A DNA stretch of 64,000 nucleotides from Pseudomonadota bacterium (GCA_022563255.1 JADFNS010000008.1:1-64000); one strand, 5' to 3'. Positions 1 through 7,731 are shown, counted from the first letter of the stretch. Program-made: numbers and translations. The notes: generated from the letters alone by a model not told the origin.

Positions 1-182
1 TGGCCGTTAGCTGCCCTTCAAAATAGCAGTATTTAACCTGGCCGAACGTCCGGTATGGGTGAAAGCGGACATTCAGAAACTAGCTCCCGAACTATCAGCA
101 CGGAACGACCGTTTTACCCCCGATAGCGGACATTGACCTGATAGGATGCTCAGTGAGCGCTACTGACCCAAAGCGGACATGC
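1..182 (+). repeat. Modular palindromic repeat cluster 1 (partial A, then B, C, D)
   Basis: This is the first of seven clusters of an intergenic repeat. The window opens inside the right half of an A unit (about 1-22). B (44-76), C (102-136) and D (152-182) follow. Each unit is an imperfect hairpin whose right arm resembles AAAGCGGACATT and whose left arm resembles GAACGTCCGCTT. The loop text tells the units apart: GGCCGAAAGC in A, GGGAAAAGCGG or similar in B, TTTACCCCCGAAAGC in C and TGACCCAAAGC in D. No coding capacity is believed here. About 60 bases between D and the cupin start may hold its promoter, but I could not pick one. Confidence 0.8.
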
Positions 183-242
183 AAACAAGTATTGATTTTT
201 CGTACACTGCAGAAAACGTCAATTATTCGGGGAGATAAAAAC

Positions 243-602
243 ATGACCAGTCGTCTGCTTGTGATATCTCTTATCGCGTTCGCTTTTGGTGTAACAAATT
301 AGTCTCGCGCACAGGACGCCGTGGCTGTTAGCCCGGAGTTATATACGGTTCTCTTTGAGAACGATGACATCCGCGTCATGGAGTTGACCTACCAACCAGG
401 AGAGGGAGACGCTCCGCACTCACATCCGAAATACATGGGTTTAGTTTTGGAGGGCGGGAGCCTTCGCGTACATCATGACAGCGGCGAATCTGAGGAACTT
501 GTTGTTGAAGGCGGTCAGATGCTGCTGTTTGAGCCCGTTCAACAGCATTGGGCGGAAAACAATCGGGGATACCGTGTTTCGAGTAATATTGATCGAATAT
601 AA
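243..602 (+). pseudogene. Secreted small cupin protein gene interrupted by an amber codon in its signal peptide
   Basis: An ATG at 243 with a good ribosome binding site (GGGGAG, 229-234) opens a typical signal peptide (MTSRLLVISLIAFAFGVTN). An in-frame TAG at 300-302 then stops it. The same frame continues with a plausible signal-peptidase site (SRAQDA) into a cupin barrel of about 95 residues that ends at 602. Cupin metal-site features are visible: HSHP and, later, QQHWAE. The open stretch 321-602 can begin at a GTG, but that start lacks the signal peptide and a clear ribosome binding site. I therefore treat the gene as a recent pseudogene, a suppressed reading frame or a sequencing error. 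The function of the cupin is unknown. Confidence 0.7.
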
Positions 603-637
603 GCACTGATCGATGTATTGAATTGGATACTTCGCAA

Positions 638-723
638 GGGCCGCTCTTGGCCGAAAGCAGCCGTTCAAAATCGTGAAATAAGCGCGGTTTGAATGACCGC
701 TAATGACCCAAAGCAGACATTTA
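638..723 (+). repeat. Modular palindromic repeat cluster 2 (A and D only)
   Basis: Unit A (638-667, with the GGCCGAAAGC loop) is followed by unit D (690-723, with TGACCCAAAGC). B and C are missing, which gives the short form of the element. The D unit contains an ATG that could falsely extend the next gene upstream. Confidence 0.8.
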
Positions 724-755
724 TCGACAGCTGTTTTTGTGCACTACTATCAACA

Positions 756-1715
756 ATGATGAAAGCTAAGATTCTGGCACTGGCATTAATTACTGCAGTC
801 ATAGTTGCCTGCTCAAAGCCACCATCATTACCTGACGACGGTTTTGTCGACGTGCCGGGCGGGCGTGTCGCATTTCGTGTTGTTGGCAAAGGCCCTGCCA
901 CGCCTGTGTTGTGGATTCACGGCGGACCTGGCGGCTCCAGCTGCTCTTATGTCGCAAACCTCAACGGTATCGCAGCGGAAAGACCCGTGATCTTGTACGA
1001 CCAATTGGGTTCCGGCTATTCTGACAGAATTGAGAATCTGGAGCAGCTCGCCCGTTTGCCTCGGTTTGTCGAAGAAATTGATGCGATTCGAGCAGAACTT
1101 GGTTTGGTTGAGTTACACATTGTCGGGCACTCTTGGGGCGCCACGGTAGCGCTGGAATATTTGCTGACCGCAGAGCCAACCGGAATCAAATCCACTGTAT
1201 TTGTTGGTCCATTTTTTGGCACGGAGCGCTGGATTGCCGATGCCAATGAACTCCTGGCCGAGTTGCCCGCCGAAACACAGGAAGCCGTTAGATTGGCTGT
1301 AGAGTCTGGGGACTTTGATTCAAGTGACTTCGAGGCAGCAAATGATCTTTTCTGGGGCACGTTCGGAATAAGAACTCCGCGTGACCAGCTAAATCTCGAG
1401 CCGTGCGAAAAGAAACCGAGTGGTAATTCGGGTTTGTATAGATACATGTGGGGGCCGTCGGAGTTTATCTCGAATGGGACTCTCAGGGACTACGATCGAA
1501 TTGGGCGCCTTCCGGAATTGGAATTACCAGTTCTATTCGTGGCTGGTCAGTACGATGAAGCCCGTCCCGAAACGGTCGAGTACTACCAACAACTGGTTGA
1601 TGGATCGAAAATCAAGATATTGCCGGACGCAGGTCATATGGTGCACCTCGACCAAACAGACATGTTCAACAGTGCTCTGGCGGACTTTTTTGAAGAACTG
1701 GAATCAGGACGTTAA
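756..1715 (+). CDS. Alpha/beta hydrolase lipoprotein of the proline iminopeptidase (S33) type
   Basis: About 319 residues if started at the tandem ATGs 756/759. A start at 693 is also open, but it lies inside the palindromic repeat and would spoil the signal peptide. The N-terminus is a lipoprotein signal with lipobox IVAC (Cys about residue 19). The rest is an alpha/beta hydrolase with the oxyanion-hole motif HGGPGG (about 55-60), DQLGSGYSD as in proline iminopeptidases, the nucleophile elbow GHSWG (Ser about 126), and a likely Asp (AGQYDEA) and His (DAGHMVH) of the triad. It is predicted to be an envelope-anchored hydrolase or aminopeptidase; the substrate is unknown. No strong ribosome binding site is seen. 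It sits alone between repeat clusters. Confidence 0.85.
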   Translation: MMKAKILALALITAVIVACSKPPSLPDDGFVDVPGGRVAFRVVGKGPATPVLWIHGGPGGSSCSYVANLNGIAAERPVILYDQLGSGYSDRIENLEQLARLPRFVEEIDAIRAELGLVELHIVGHSWGATVALEYLLTAEPTGIKSTVFVGPFFGTERWIADANELLAELPAETQEAVRLAVESGDFDSSDFEAANDLFWGTFGIRTPRDQLNLEPCEKKPSGNSGLYRYMWGPSEFISNGTLRDYDRIGRLPELELPVLFVAGQYDEARPETVEYYQQLVDGSKIKILPDAGHMVHLDQTDMFNSALADFFEELESGR

Positions 1716-1738
1716 GTCTGTCTTGTAACGTATATCCA

Positions 1739-1825
1739 ACGTCCGCTTGTGGCCGAAAGCAGACGGTCGATTACGTGAGATTTCGGTGATCTGAATGTCC
1801 GCTATTGGGAAAAGCGGACGTTAGG
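1739..1825 (+). repeat. Modular palindromic repeat cluster 3, left half (A and B)
   Basis: Unit A (1739-1770) and unit B (1793-1825) follow the S33 hydrolase gene. Units C and D of this cluster appear only after the small zinc-ribbon gene. The four-unit element is therefore split by that gene. Confidence 0.8.
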
Positions 1826-1833
1826 CCACCAAC

Positions 1834-1873
1834 GGGAACGGCTCTGCATATAAATGCACTTTTTCGAGTAATC
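1834..1873 (+). repeat. 40-bp direct repeat, left copy, flanking the zinc-ribbon gene
   Basis: Matches 2106-2145 at 33 of 40 positions by eye. The shared core contains TATAAATGCAC and GAGTAATC. The two copies lie 272 bp apart on either side of the 52-residue gene, inside the split A-B / C-D element. Confidence 0.75.
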
Positions 1874-1922
1874 CTGCCGTGGCTACAATCCTGATACACA
1901 GAATTGAGCAAGAGTATTAAAC

Positions 1923-2081
1923 ATGGGTCGATTGACAGAATGTAAAGATTGCGGTCATCAAGTGAGCAAGTCGGCTAAGGCATGTCCCAATTGCGGCAAG
2001 CGGCGGAGGTGGTTGGAAATTGGGCCGTTCACAACCAGCCTCATTCTTGGTTTGCTCGCTCTAATTTTTCTTTTGCCATAG
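1923..2081 (+). CDS. 52-residue zinc-ribbon protein with one membrane segment
   Basis: ATG at 1923, TAG at 2079-2081. The N-terminus holds two CxxC knuckles (CKDC and CPNC, 11 residues apart) typical of a zinc ribbon. A basic stretch (KRRRW) follows, and then one hydrophobic segment (TTSLILGLLALIFLLP) that reaches the C-terminus. It would sit in the inner membrane with the ribbon in the cytoplasm, by the positive-inside rule. The ribosome binding site is weak (an AAGAG-like stretch about 10 bases upstream). Similar tiny zinc-ribbon membrane proteins are common and mostly uncharacterised; no function is claimed. Direct repeats and half-elements flank it. Confidence 0.7.
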   Translation: MGRLTECKDCGHQVSKSAKACPNCGKRRRWLEIGPFTTSLILGLLALIFLLP

Positions 2082-2105
2082 TGTTCGTAGATCTATATGA
2101 CAAGA

Positions 2106-2145
2106 GGGAATGGGGCTGTATATAAATGCACGCTTTTGAGTAATC
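2106..2145 (+). repeat. 40-bp direct repeat, right copy, flanking the zinc-ribbon gene
   Basis: Second copy of the repeat at 1834-1873 (33 of 40 positions shared). It lies 25 bases after the stop of the 52-residue gene and directly before unit C of the palindromic element. Confidence 0.75.
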
Positions 2146-2161
2146 GCGCCCCCGATTCCGT

Positions 2162-2246
2162 CTGAACGTCCGCTTTACCCCCGAAAGCGGACATTAGGGT
2201 GGTAGAGTCTTGAACGGTCGCTAATGACCCGAAGCGGACGTTCCTA
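2162..2246 (+). repeat. Modular palindromic repeat cluster 3, right half (C and D)
   Basis: Unit C (2162-2195, CTTTACCCCCGAAAGCGG) and unit D (2211-2246, AATGACCCGAAGCGG). Together with 1739-1825 they make a complete A-B-C-D element into which the zinc-ribbon gene appears to be placed. Confidence 0.8.
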
Positions 2247-2326
2247 ACTTAGTTACACAAAATATTCGTAGCAATGAATAGCCTTGCCAGGCTTCATGAA
2301 GCGTAAAGGCCGATAATCTCAACGTT

Positions 2327-2947
2327 GTGAACATCGGGAAACTAATTAGCTGCTGCGTCGCGCCAACTTGTTTTGTGTGCTGTGTCGCTTTTGCGGCAGA
2401 AGCTGAGGAAGACAGCACCACGAATCGTGATTTGAGTTTTATTCCTTTCGTAGGGAATAATCCTTGCGCGGAGCCCTATTCGCAGCTGGCCGCGTCGCCT
2501 CCACTGCAGGGAACGAGCAATGGCGGCGAAGGTTTCCCATGGCGCGCCATGTACGGGCGCTGCATTTCGCAATCCGGGCGGCTAACGTTGCATCAGGACT
2601 GGGTGGTCTCTTACCTTGACGCAAACCCAATAGGTGATGCACCGGGCGGCGGCGGGGTTTCCTTTGGCACTGACTTTTCCTTCCAGTGGCGGCATAGGCA
2701 AGGTGCCTCATTTACGCCTTATTACGAATTGGGTGGCGGCATTCAATACGCGGCCGGCACTTCATTTCCGGCGCATGGCAGCCGATGGATGTTCACGATA
2801 AATGCCGGCGCTGGATTTCTGATTCCTCTGAAGCCGAATCTGCAACTCAATACGGCAATACGTTACTTGCATATTTCAAACGCCGGATTGCTGTCCGAAA
2901 ACGCAGGCTATGACGCATTCCACATGGTCATCGGCGTACGCTGGTGA
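2327..2947 (+). CDS. PagL-like acyloxyacyl hydrolase (lipid A 3-O-deacylase family), outer membrane
   Basis: 206 residues from a GTG. The upstream ribosome binding site is poor (AAAGG about 20 bases away), so the start is uncertain. A Cys-rich signal peptide ends near VAFAAEAEE. The body alternates polar and aromatic residues like an outer-membrane beta barrel (for example FSFQWRHRQGASFTPYYELG). The C-terminus holds RYLHISNAGL, then ENAGYDAFHMVIGVRW. This resembles the PagL signature, in which a His-x-Ser pair acts with a downstream Glu, and the protein ends in an aromatic residue as barrel proteins do. Family knowledge: PagL removes the 3-linked acyl chain of lipid A in the outer leaflet. 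The assignment rests on the C-terminal motif and size. Confidence 0.65.
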   Translation: MNIGKLISCCVAPTCFVCCVAFAAEAEEDSTTNRDLSFIPFVGNNPCAEPYSQLAASPPLQGTSNGGEGFPWRAMYGRCISQSGRLTLHQDWVVSYLDANPIGDAPGGGGVSFGTDFSFQWRHRQGASFTPYYELGGGIQYAAGTSFPAHGSRWMFTINAGAGFLIPLKPNLQLNTAIRYLHISNAGLLSENAGYDAFHMVIGVRW

Positions 2948-3003
2948 GCCGGAACTAGCTGACCGCTGTTAGCGCAAATACTAAATGTCAAAGTGCTTGC
3001 CTA

Positions 3004-3215
3004 AAGGGCCCGCTTCTGGCCGAAAGCAGCCCTTCATATTCGCGGATATTCAATGATCTGAGCGACCGCTTTGGAGAAAAGCGGACATTCAAGCTTCAAG
3101 CTGGAAATATCGTCAATCCATGATCGGGGGAACGTCGTCCGGTTTACCCCCGAAAGCAGACATTGAGCTATTATTGGTCCTAAGGGCCGCTACTGACCCA
3201 AAGCGGACGTTCACC
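3004..3215 (+). repeat. Modular palindromic repeat cluster 4 (complete A-B-C-D)
   Basis: The clearest full copy: A (3005-3035), B (3058-3092), C (3130-3168), D (3182-3215). Spacers between units are about 15 to 40 bases. It fills most of the 300-base gap between the PagL-like gene and the VOC gene. Confidence 0.85.
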
Positions 3216-3247
3216 GACCTAAAAGATGAAACTCTAGGGAATAACTT

Positions 3248-3646
3248 ATGGCACCAATATTGAATGCAGTGGATCATCTTCACGTAAATGTAGGGAGTTG
3301 GAGCGAGGCCGAGGAGTGGTATCTGTCAGTGCTGGGCTTCAAGCGCGTCAATGCGCTAATGGGCTGGGCGGTCAAGAACGGCCCGCTGACCATTGAAAAC
3401 CCGGAAGGTACGATTCACCTCGCTTTGTTCGAATCAGAGAGCCCGAAAACTACCGATGTGATTGCGTTTGGTGCGACCGGTGAAGAATTCTTGCACTGGA
3501 AGACACATCTTGAAAGCCATGGTTTGAAGCTCCGGGTTACCGATCACAAGTTAGCGTATTCGCTGTACTTCAGCGACCCTTGGCAAAACAGTCACGAAAT
3601 AACCACGTATGAACGTGATTACGTGGCTGCCAAATTAGCCACCTGA
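3248..3646 (+). CDS. VOC-family (glyoxalase/dioxygenase fold) protein
   Basis: 132 residues from an ATG with a good ribosome binding site (AGGGA, 3236-3240). One vicinal-oxygen-chelate module: VDHLHVNV near the N-terminus supplies the first metal-ligand region, TIHLALFE in the middle supplies another, and the C-terminal YFSDPWQNSHEITTYE is the usual end motif with HEITTYE as the last ligand region. Such proteins act on small hydrophobic molecules or confer resistance; the substrate cannot be read from sequence. It is a stand-alone gene between repeat clusters 4 and 5. Confidence 0.85.
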   Translation: MAPILNAVDHLHVNVGSWSEAEEWYLSVLGFKRVNALMGWAVKNGPLTIENPEGTIHLALFESESPKTTDVIAFGATGEEFLHWKTHLESHGLKLRVTDHKLAYSLYFSDPWQNSHEITTYERDYVAAKLAT

Positions 3647-3656
3647 CAATATTCTG

Positions 3657-3850
3657 CGATGGCCGCTTATGGCCGAAAGCGGCCCCTGATTTCACCCAAA
3701 AATCACTGATCTGAACGGCCGCTTTTGGTGAAACCGGACATTCGGGATTGGGCCCACGAAAACGTCCTGGCGAACGTCTGCTATACGCTCGAAAGCTGCC
3801 GTTGGGCTAGAATAGAACCGAGTTGAAGGCCGCTAGACAAAGATGCTCAC
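3657..3850 (+). repeat. Modular palindromic repeat cluster 5 (A, B, decayed C and D)
   Basis: A (3659-3690) and B (3711-3745) are good. C (3771-3806) and D (3824-3850) keep the spacing and parts of the arms (GAAAGC, GGCCGCTAGACAAAG) but are degenerate. This gives a decay series for the element. Confidence 0.7.
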
Positions 3851-3913
3851 TGACGAAGTAGCCGTGCAAGTTGCGCTCGCATAGGCCTGCGGCTTAGAGG
3901 AGAAGACGTAGTT

Positions 3914-5116
3914 GTGAATGAAATCAAATGCCCACACTGTGGGAAAGCATTCAAAGTCGACGAGGCAGGGTATGCGGACATTCTGAAGCAAGTTCGCGAC
4001 AGCGAGTTCGAGCAGCAGCTGCATGAGAGGCTTGAGTTGGCCGAAAAGGACAAGCTAAATGCGGTTGAACTTGCCAAGAACAAGGTTGGCAACGAAATGC
4101 AGAAGGCTGCCGCAGCCAAGGACGCAGAGATTCAGGACCTAAAGGCAAAGCTGGGCACCAACGAACTTGTACAAAAGCTTGCAATCACTGAGGCTGTCAG
4201 CGCGGTCGAGAAGGAACGCGACGGTCTGAAGAACAGCCTTAGTCAAGCGGAGCTTGAAAAGCAACTATCCGAGAAGTCACTCAAGGACAAGTACGAGACA
4301 CAGATCAAGGATCGCGATGACGCGATCGAGCGCCTGCGCGATATGAAGGCCCGCCTGTCAACTAAGATGGTTGGCGAGACCCTCGAACAGCACTGCGAGA
4401 CCGAGTTCAACCGCATTCGATCGACAGCGTTCCCGAGAGCCTATTTCGAGAAGGACAACGACGCAAGTACTGGAAGCAAGGGCGACTACATCTTTCGCGA
4501 CTTGGACGAGGCAGGTACTGAGATCGTTTCGATCATGTTTGAAATGAAGAACGAAAGCGATACCACCGCAACAAAGAAGAAGAACGAGGACTTTTTAAAG
4601 GAACTCAACAAGGATCGCACTGAGAAGGGGTGTGAGTACGCAGTGCTAGTGTCCCTACTCGAACCCGACAGTGAGCTTTACAATTCTGGAATTGTCGACG
4701 TATTTCACCGATTCCCGAAGATGTACGTCATCCGGCCGCAGTTCTTTCTTACAATCATTACATTGCTGCGTAACGCAGCTATGAAGTCGCTTGAATACAA
4801 GACGGAACTTGCGCTCGTTAAAGCACAGAACGTCGACATCACAGAATTCGAGAATGACCTCGAAACTTTCAAGACTGCATTCGCGAAGAACTATGATCTT
4901 GCGTCCAGGCAGTTCCAAAAGGCAATCGATGAGATTGATAAGTCAATAGACCATTTGCAGAAGACGAAGGACGCACTGCTCGGAACTGATCGGAACCTTC
5001 GCCTGGCAAACAACAAGGCGCAGGATGTAACTATCAAGAAGCTGACTCGGCGTAACCCTACGATGGCGGCGAAGTTCGATGAGCTAAACAGTCAACGGTC
5101 CTCCGATGCTGAATGA
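3914..5116 (+). CDS. DUF2130 family protein (zinc-ribbon, coiled coil, nuclease-like C-terminal half)
   Basis: 400 residues from a GTG with a strong ribosome binding site (AGAGGAG, 3896-3902). The order is an N-terminal CPHCGKAF knuckle (one CxxC), a long charged coiled coil (about residues 35-150), then the conserved DUF2130 region (about 155-330). There GDYIFRD followed by FEMKNE gives an Asp and a Glu-x-Lys like a PD-(D/E)XK nuclease core. The C-terminus is again coiled coil ([15 protein letters not shown]). Role unknown; a DNA-related enzyme is an inference from the D...ExK pattern. GC is lower than in the core genes. It is flanked by repeat clusters 5 and 6. Confidence 0.8.
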   Translation: MNEIKCPHCGKAFKVDEAGYADILKQVRDSEFEQQLHERLELAEKDKLNAVELAKNKVGNEMQKAAAAKDAEIQDLKAKLGTNELVQKLAITEAVSAVEKERDGLKNSLSQAELEKQLSEKSLKDKYETQIKDRDDAIERLRDMKARLSTKMVGETLEQHCETEFNRIRSTAFPRAYFEKDNDASTGSKGDYIFRDLDEAGTEIVSIMFEMKNESDTTATKKKNEDFLKELNKDRTEKGCEYAVLVSLLEPDSELYNSGIVDVFHRFPKMYVIRPQFFLTIITLLRNAAMKSLEYKTELALVKAQNVDITEFENDLETFKTAFAKNYDLASRQFQKAIDEIDKSIDHLQKTKDALLGTDRNLRLANNKAQDVTIKKLTRRNPTMAAKFDELNSQRSSDAE

Positions 5117-5244
5117 TGCGGTCGATTCATGCCCTAGGCGTGTCGTTACCGCGTTTCGGCTTCGTGAGGGCCGGCAGAAATCACTAGTCGGCGGCACATC
5201 ATGAGTGTAGAAATGGTGCCCGACAAAGCACTTCATTGACGCTA

Positions 5245-5324
5245 TCAACGTCTGCTTCTGGCCGGAAGCCGCCGTCCAGGTGTTAAGCTGCTGAGTGACT
5301 TCTGCTGACGCCAAGCGGGCATGA
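5245..5324 (+). repeat. Modular palindromic repeat cluster 6 (A and D)
   Basis: Short form of the element. A (5245-5279) carries the GGCCGGAAGCCGCC variant shared with cluster 7, and D (5292-5324) carries TGACGCCAAGCGGGC. About 30 bases from the A right arm into the spacer are nearly identical between clusters 6 and 7, so these two copies share a recent history. Confidence 0.8.
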
Positions 5325-5328
5325 AATC

Positions 5329-5823
5329 CTAGCCGCCGACCTCGCTTAAACGACCGGTCTCAACGTCATAGACAAATCCGCGGATTTTGTCTTTGTGGGG
5401 CACGAACGGACTCGACTGAATGCGTCGGATCGACTGGCGAACATCATCTTCGGGATCCGAGAATGCTTCGAAAGCGAATGGCGGACGCAGTCCGGTATCT
5501 TCTTCGATCTGAGATTTCAACCCGTCGTCTTTGAAGGTCAACATGCCGCAGTCGGTATGATGGATCAGCACGATCTCCGTGGTGCCCAACAGCCGCTGCG
5601 AAATCGCCAACGAGCGTATAACATCGTCAGTAACTACACCGCCTGCATTGCGGATCACGTGAGCATCACCTTCCTCCAGTCCCAGCAAGCGACCGGTCTC
5701 GATTCGGGCATCCATACAGGCAACGACGGCTACTTTCTTTGCCGGTGGCATAGGCTGGCCACCTTTCGTGAAGTCCTTAGCGTAGCTTTGGTTGGCCGCT
5801 AGAAAATCGTTGGTCGCAGACAT
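5329..5823 (-). CDS. Beta-class carbonic anhydrase
   Basis: 164 residues, ATG at 5823 with a GGAG ribosome binding site just upstream. It interconverts carbon dioxide and bicarbonate with a zinc ion. Visible zinc ligands are Cys36 and Asp38 in ACMDAR, with Arg40 forming the usual Asp-Arg dyad, and His89 and Cys92 in HHTDCGM. RNAGGVVTDD and SLAISQRLLGT are also family-typical. Its length fits the small beta-CA subgroup found in actinobacteria and some proteobacteria rather than the longer E. coli Can type. It is the only minus-strand gene in the accessory array, yet the repeats on both sides keep their plus orientation. Confidence 0.92.
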   Translation of the reverse strand: MSATNDFLAANQSYAKDFTKGGQPMPPAKKVAVVACMDARIETGRLLGLEEGDAHVIRNAGGVVTDDVIRSLAISQRLLGTTEIVLIHHTDCGMLTFKDDGLKSQIEEDTGLRPPFAFEAFSDPEDDVRQSIRRIQSSPFVPHKDKIRGFVYDVETGRLSEVGG

Positions 5824-5962
5824 TGCGAATCTCCAAATATAGCGTTTAAGGGACGAGGAAGGCTACCGGGGCCGAAAGAGATAGGCAAATACCCCTTAGT
5901 TTGTCCGTTATTACCAAGCGTAATATGGCCAAACGTAGCGGATCGCAGCCGATTTCGCTCGG

Positions 5963-6045
5963 ACTGAACGTCGGCTCTTGGCCGGAAGCCGCCGTCCAGG
6001 TGTTAAACTGACGAACGACGGCTGCTGACCCAAAGCAGACATCGC
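5963..6045 (+). repeat. Modular palindromic repeat cluster 7 (A and D)
   Basis: Short form: A (5963-6000, GGCCGGAAGCCGCCGTCC) and D (6009-6045, TGACCCAAAGCAGACAT). It is the last copy I see; none lies right of about 6050. Confidence 0.8.
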
Positions 6046-6084
6046 TGACCCTCCACCGATCTGCCATGCAGCTACTATACTTAG

Positions 6085-6166
6085 GTCACTGCCACGTCGA
6101 AGTAGGGCAAGGGCATCAGCGTCAACGTCGCCCAGCAGATCGAGGATCAGCATGTGCGACGGTGAA
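6085..6166 (-). pseudogene. Relic of the ygfZ 3' end
   Basis: Positions 6091-6124 are identical over 34 bases to 7788-7821, which encode the last residues of ygfZ (MPLPYFDVA) on the same strand. Here they are followed by an in-frame stop. Positions 6130-6166 then match 8063-8098 (the KFTPHMLNLDLLD region of ygfZ) at about 29 of 37 positions with a one-base indel. About 240 bases of ygfZ are missing between the two pieces. It is a decayed second copy of the ygfZ end, separated from the intact gene by the serine hydrolase. Confidence 0.75.
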
Positions 6167-6240
6167 CTCTATCGTATTAATCTGCGACCTTCTGTGGAGG
6201 TGTTGCATCTAGTCAGCAACGATTTGAAAGAGGCAAGGTC

Positions 6241-7686
6241 ATGGGGGCGGTGCGACGACTGACTGTCATTAGCTGCGCGCTAATGACGTTTTTTTCGTTC
6301 TCGGTTCAATCGGCAGAACCGAGCATAAATCAACCCGCCGCTGAAAAAGCAGCTATTCGGTTTCTTGAGGCGTTGAGCACGGGGCCGGAGCAGGATCTGG
6401 ACTCATTGTCGGAGTCGCTATTCTCTGCAAAAATGCGTGAACGCGTTGGGCCTGATCGCATGCGTAACATGCTCGATATGCTAACAGATGACTTCGCTCG
6501 CATAGATGCAACAAATGCGGTTCGCGAAGTAACTGCCAACGGCGACAAATGGGATGTACTGGTGGTGAACGATTTGGGCCAGCACTTCTTGTTCGCGCTC
6601 AATTTGTCCGGATCTACCGATCCCAAAATCTCGGGAATCATGGTTAAACCGCTGCCGCCGGTTGTCCCGAGAGTAGCGCCCGAGGACATTGCCGGGACGG
6701 CAGAAAAGTATCTTGCAAGTCGCGTTGCGAACATTGATTTTAGCGGAGCTGTACTACTTGCGAAAAATTCCGACATTATCTACGCGCACGCATTTGGCAT
6801 GGCGGACCTCGATACGAAACGTCCGAACACGCTCGACACGCCACTTAATTTAGGCTCGATGAATAAAATGTTCACCAGCCTCCTGATTGGACGGCTGGTC
6901 AGCGACGGAACGCTCAGTTGGGATGACAAAGTCGGTGCGCATCTTCCAGAGTTGCCAAACAAGCGCATACGCGATGAAGTTACGCTGCACCAATTACTAA
7001 CGCATACGTCCGGCGTTGGCTCTTACTGGAATCAATCGTACGAAGAGTCAAAACATGGACTGGACTCCCTGGACGGTTTCCTGGCGACGTTCATCAATGA
7101 GCCGCTCTTGTTCGATCCTGGTCAAGGGAACGCCTACAGTAACGGTGGTCCCGTCATTCTCGGTCTTATCGTCGAAAAATACATGGACATGAGTTATTAC
7201 GAGGCAGTTCGGCGATTCATATATCAGCCAGCCGGCATGAAACATTCTGATCACTACCAGACAGCTGATAAGGCGGCGGGTCTGGCCGTCGGGTATTTTC
7301 AGGGGCCCGACGGACTGGTTGGCAACAGCGAGCAACTGGGCCTGATGGGATCGCCAGCGGGCGGAGGATATGCGTCAGCCAATGATCTCTTGTTGTTCAG
7401 CAATGCACTCGCCAGTGGAAAACTGCTGGACCGCGACACTCTCGAGCAGATGTGGACACCCTACGCCGAGCTGGGGCCGGATTTTGGCTACGGCTATCTC
7501 TGGGGCATTGGTTCGCTCAACGACCGCCGATGGGTGGGCCATAACGGTGGCTCTCCCGGCGTGTCAGCGGATTACCGATATTACCCGGAATCGGGTTATA
7601 CGGTCATCGTACTTGCGAATCGCGATCAGATCGCGGCCCCGGTGTCGGACTGGTTGAACGAACTCATCACGCGTTCGGCCGACTAG
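6241..7686 (+). CDS. Secreted serine hydrolase, class C beta-lactamase / penicillin-binding-protein-like
   Basis: 481 residues from an ATG with a strong ribosome binding site (AAGAGGCAAGG). It has a signal peptide (FFSFSVQSAEP). Residues about 30-140 form an N-terminal domain of the kind that precedes many esterase-type beta-lactamase-fold proteins. The catalytic domain holds SxxK (SMNK, Ser206/Lys209), YxN (YSN, Tyr299) and HxG (HNGG, His434, in place of KTG). HTSGVGSYW and a C-terminal ANRD strand are also usual. It is most likely a periplasmic esterase, DD-peptidase or peptidase-like enzyme. Beta-lactam resistance should not be assumed. It lies between the ygfZ relic and intact ygfZ. Confidence 0.85.
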   Translation: MGAVRRLTVISCALMTFFSFSVQSAEPSINQPAAEKAAIRFLEALSTGPEQDLDSLSESLFSAKMRERVGPDRMRNMLDMLTDDFARIDATNAVREVTANGDKWDVLVVNDLGQHFLFALNLSGSTDPKISGIMVKPLPPVVPRVAPEDIAGTAEKYLASRVANIDFSGAVLLAKNSDIIYAHAFGMADLDTKRPNTLDTPLNLGSMNKMFTSLLIGRLVSDGTLSWDDKVGAHLPELPNKRIRDEVTLHQLLTHTSGVGSYWNQSYEESKHGLDSLDGFLATFINEPLLFDPGQGNAYSNGGPVILGLIVEKYMDMSYYEAVRRFIYQPAGMKHSDHYQTADKAAGLAVGYFQGPDGLVGNSEQLGLMGSPAGGGYASANDLLLFSNALASGKLLDRDTLEQMWTPYAELGPDFGYGYLWGIGSLNDRRWVGHNGGSPGVSADYRYYPESGYTVIVLANRDQIAAPVSDWLNELITRSAD

Positions 7687-7731
7687 TGGTACGCCATAAC
7701 GAAAGTGTCCACTAAACCTTAGCAAGACCCC

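Larger units (their letters stand above)
5824..6240. other. 417-base gene-free interval
   Basis: Holds the promoter region of the carbonic anhydrase (leftward), repeat cluster 7 (5963-6045), the ygfZ 3' relic (about 6085-6166) and the leader of the serine hydrolase. Minus-strand open frames across it are translations of the repeat and the relic, and I do not regard them as genes. Confidence 0.7.

Noticed and set aside
693..755. Upstream ATG start for the S33 hydrolase lipoprotein
   Set aside because: The ATG is part of repeat unit D, and the added residues would bury the lipoprotein signal.
1735..1826. Integron attC site (an RYYYAAC-like start and a GTTRRRY-like end fit cluster 3)
   Set aside because: Only this copy fits. 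Other clusters end in ACATTC or similar, no integrase gene is visible, and the carbonic anhydrase is inverted without an inverted repeat site. A chance match is more likely, although the array resembles a cassette array in layout.
5846..6153. Minus-strand open frames over repeat cluster 7 and the ygfZ relic
   Set aside because: They translate the palindromic repeat and a frameshifted ygfZ fragment, and have no ribosome binding site or family features.
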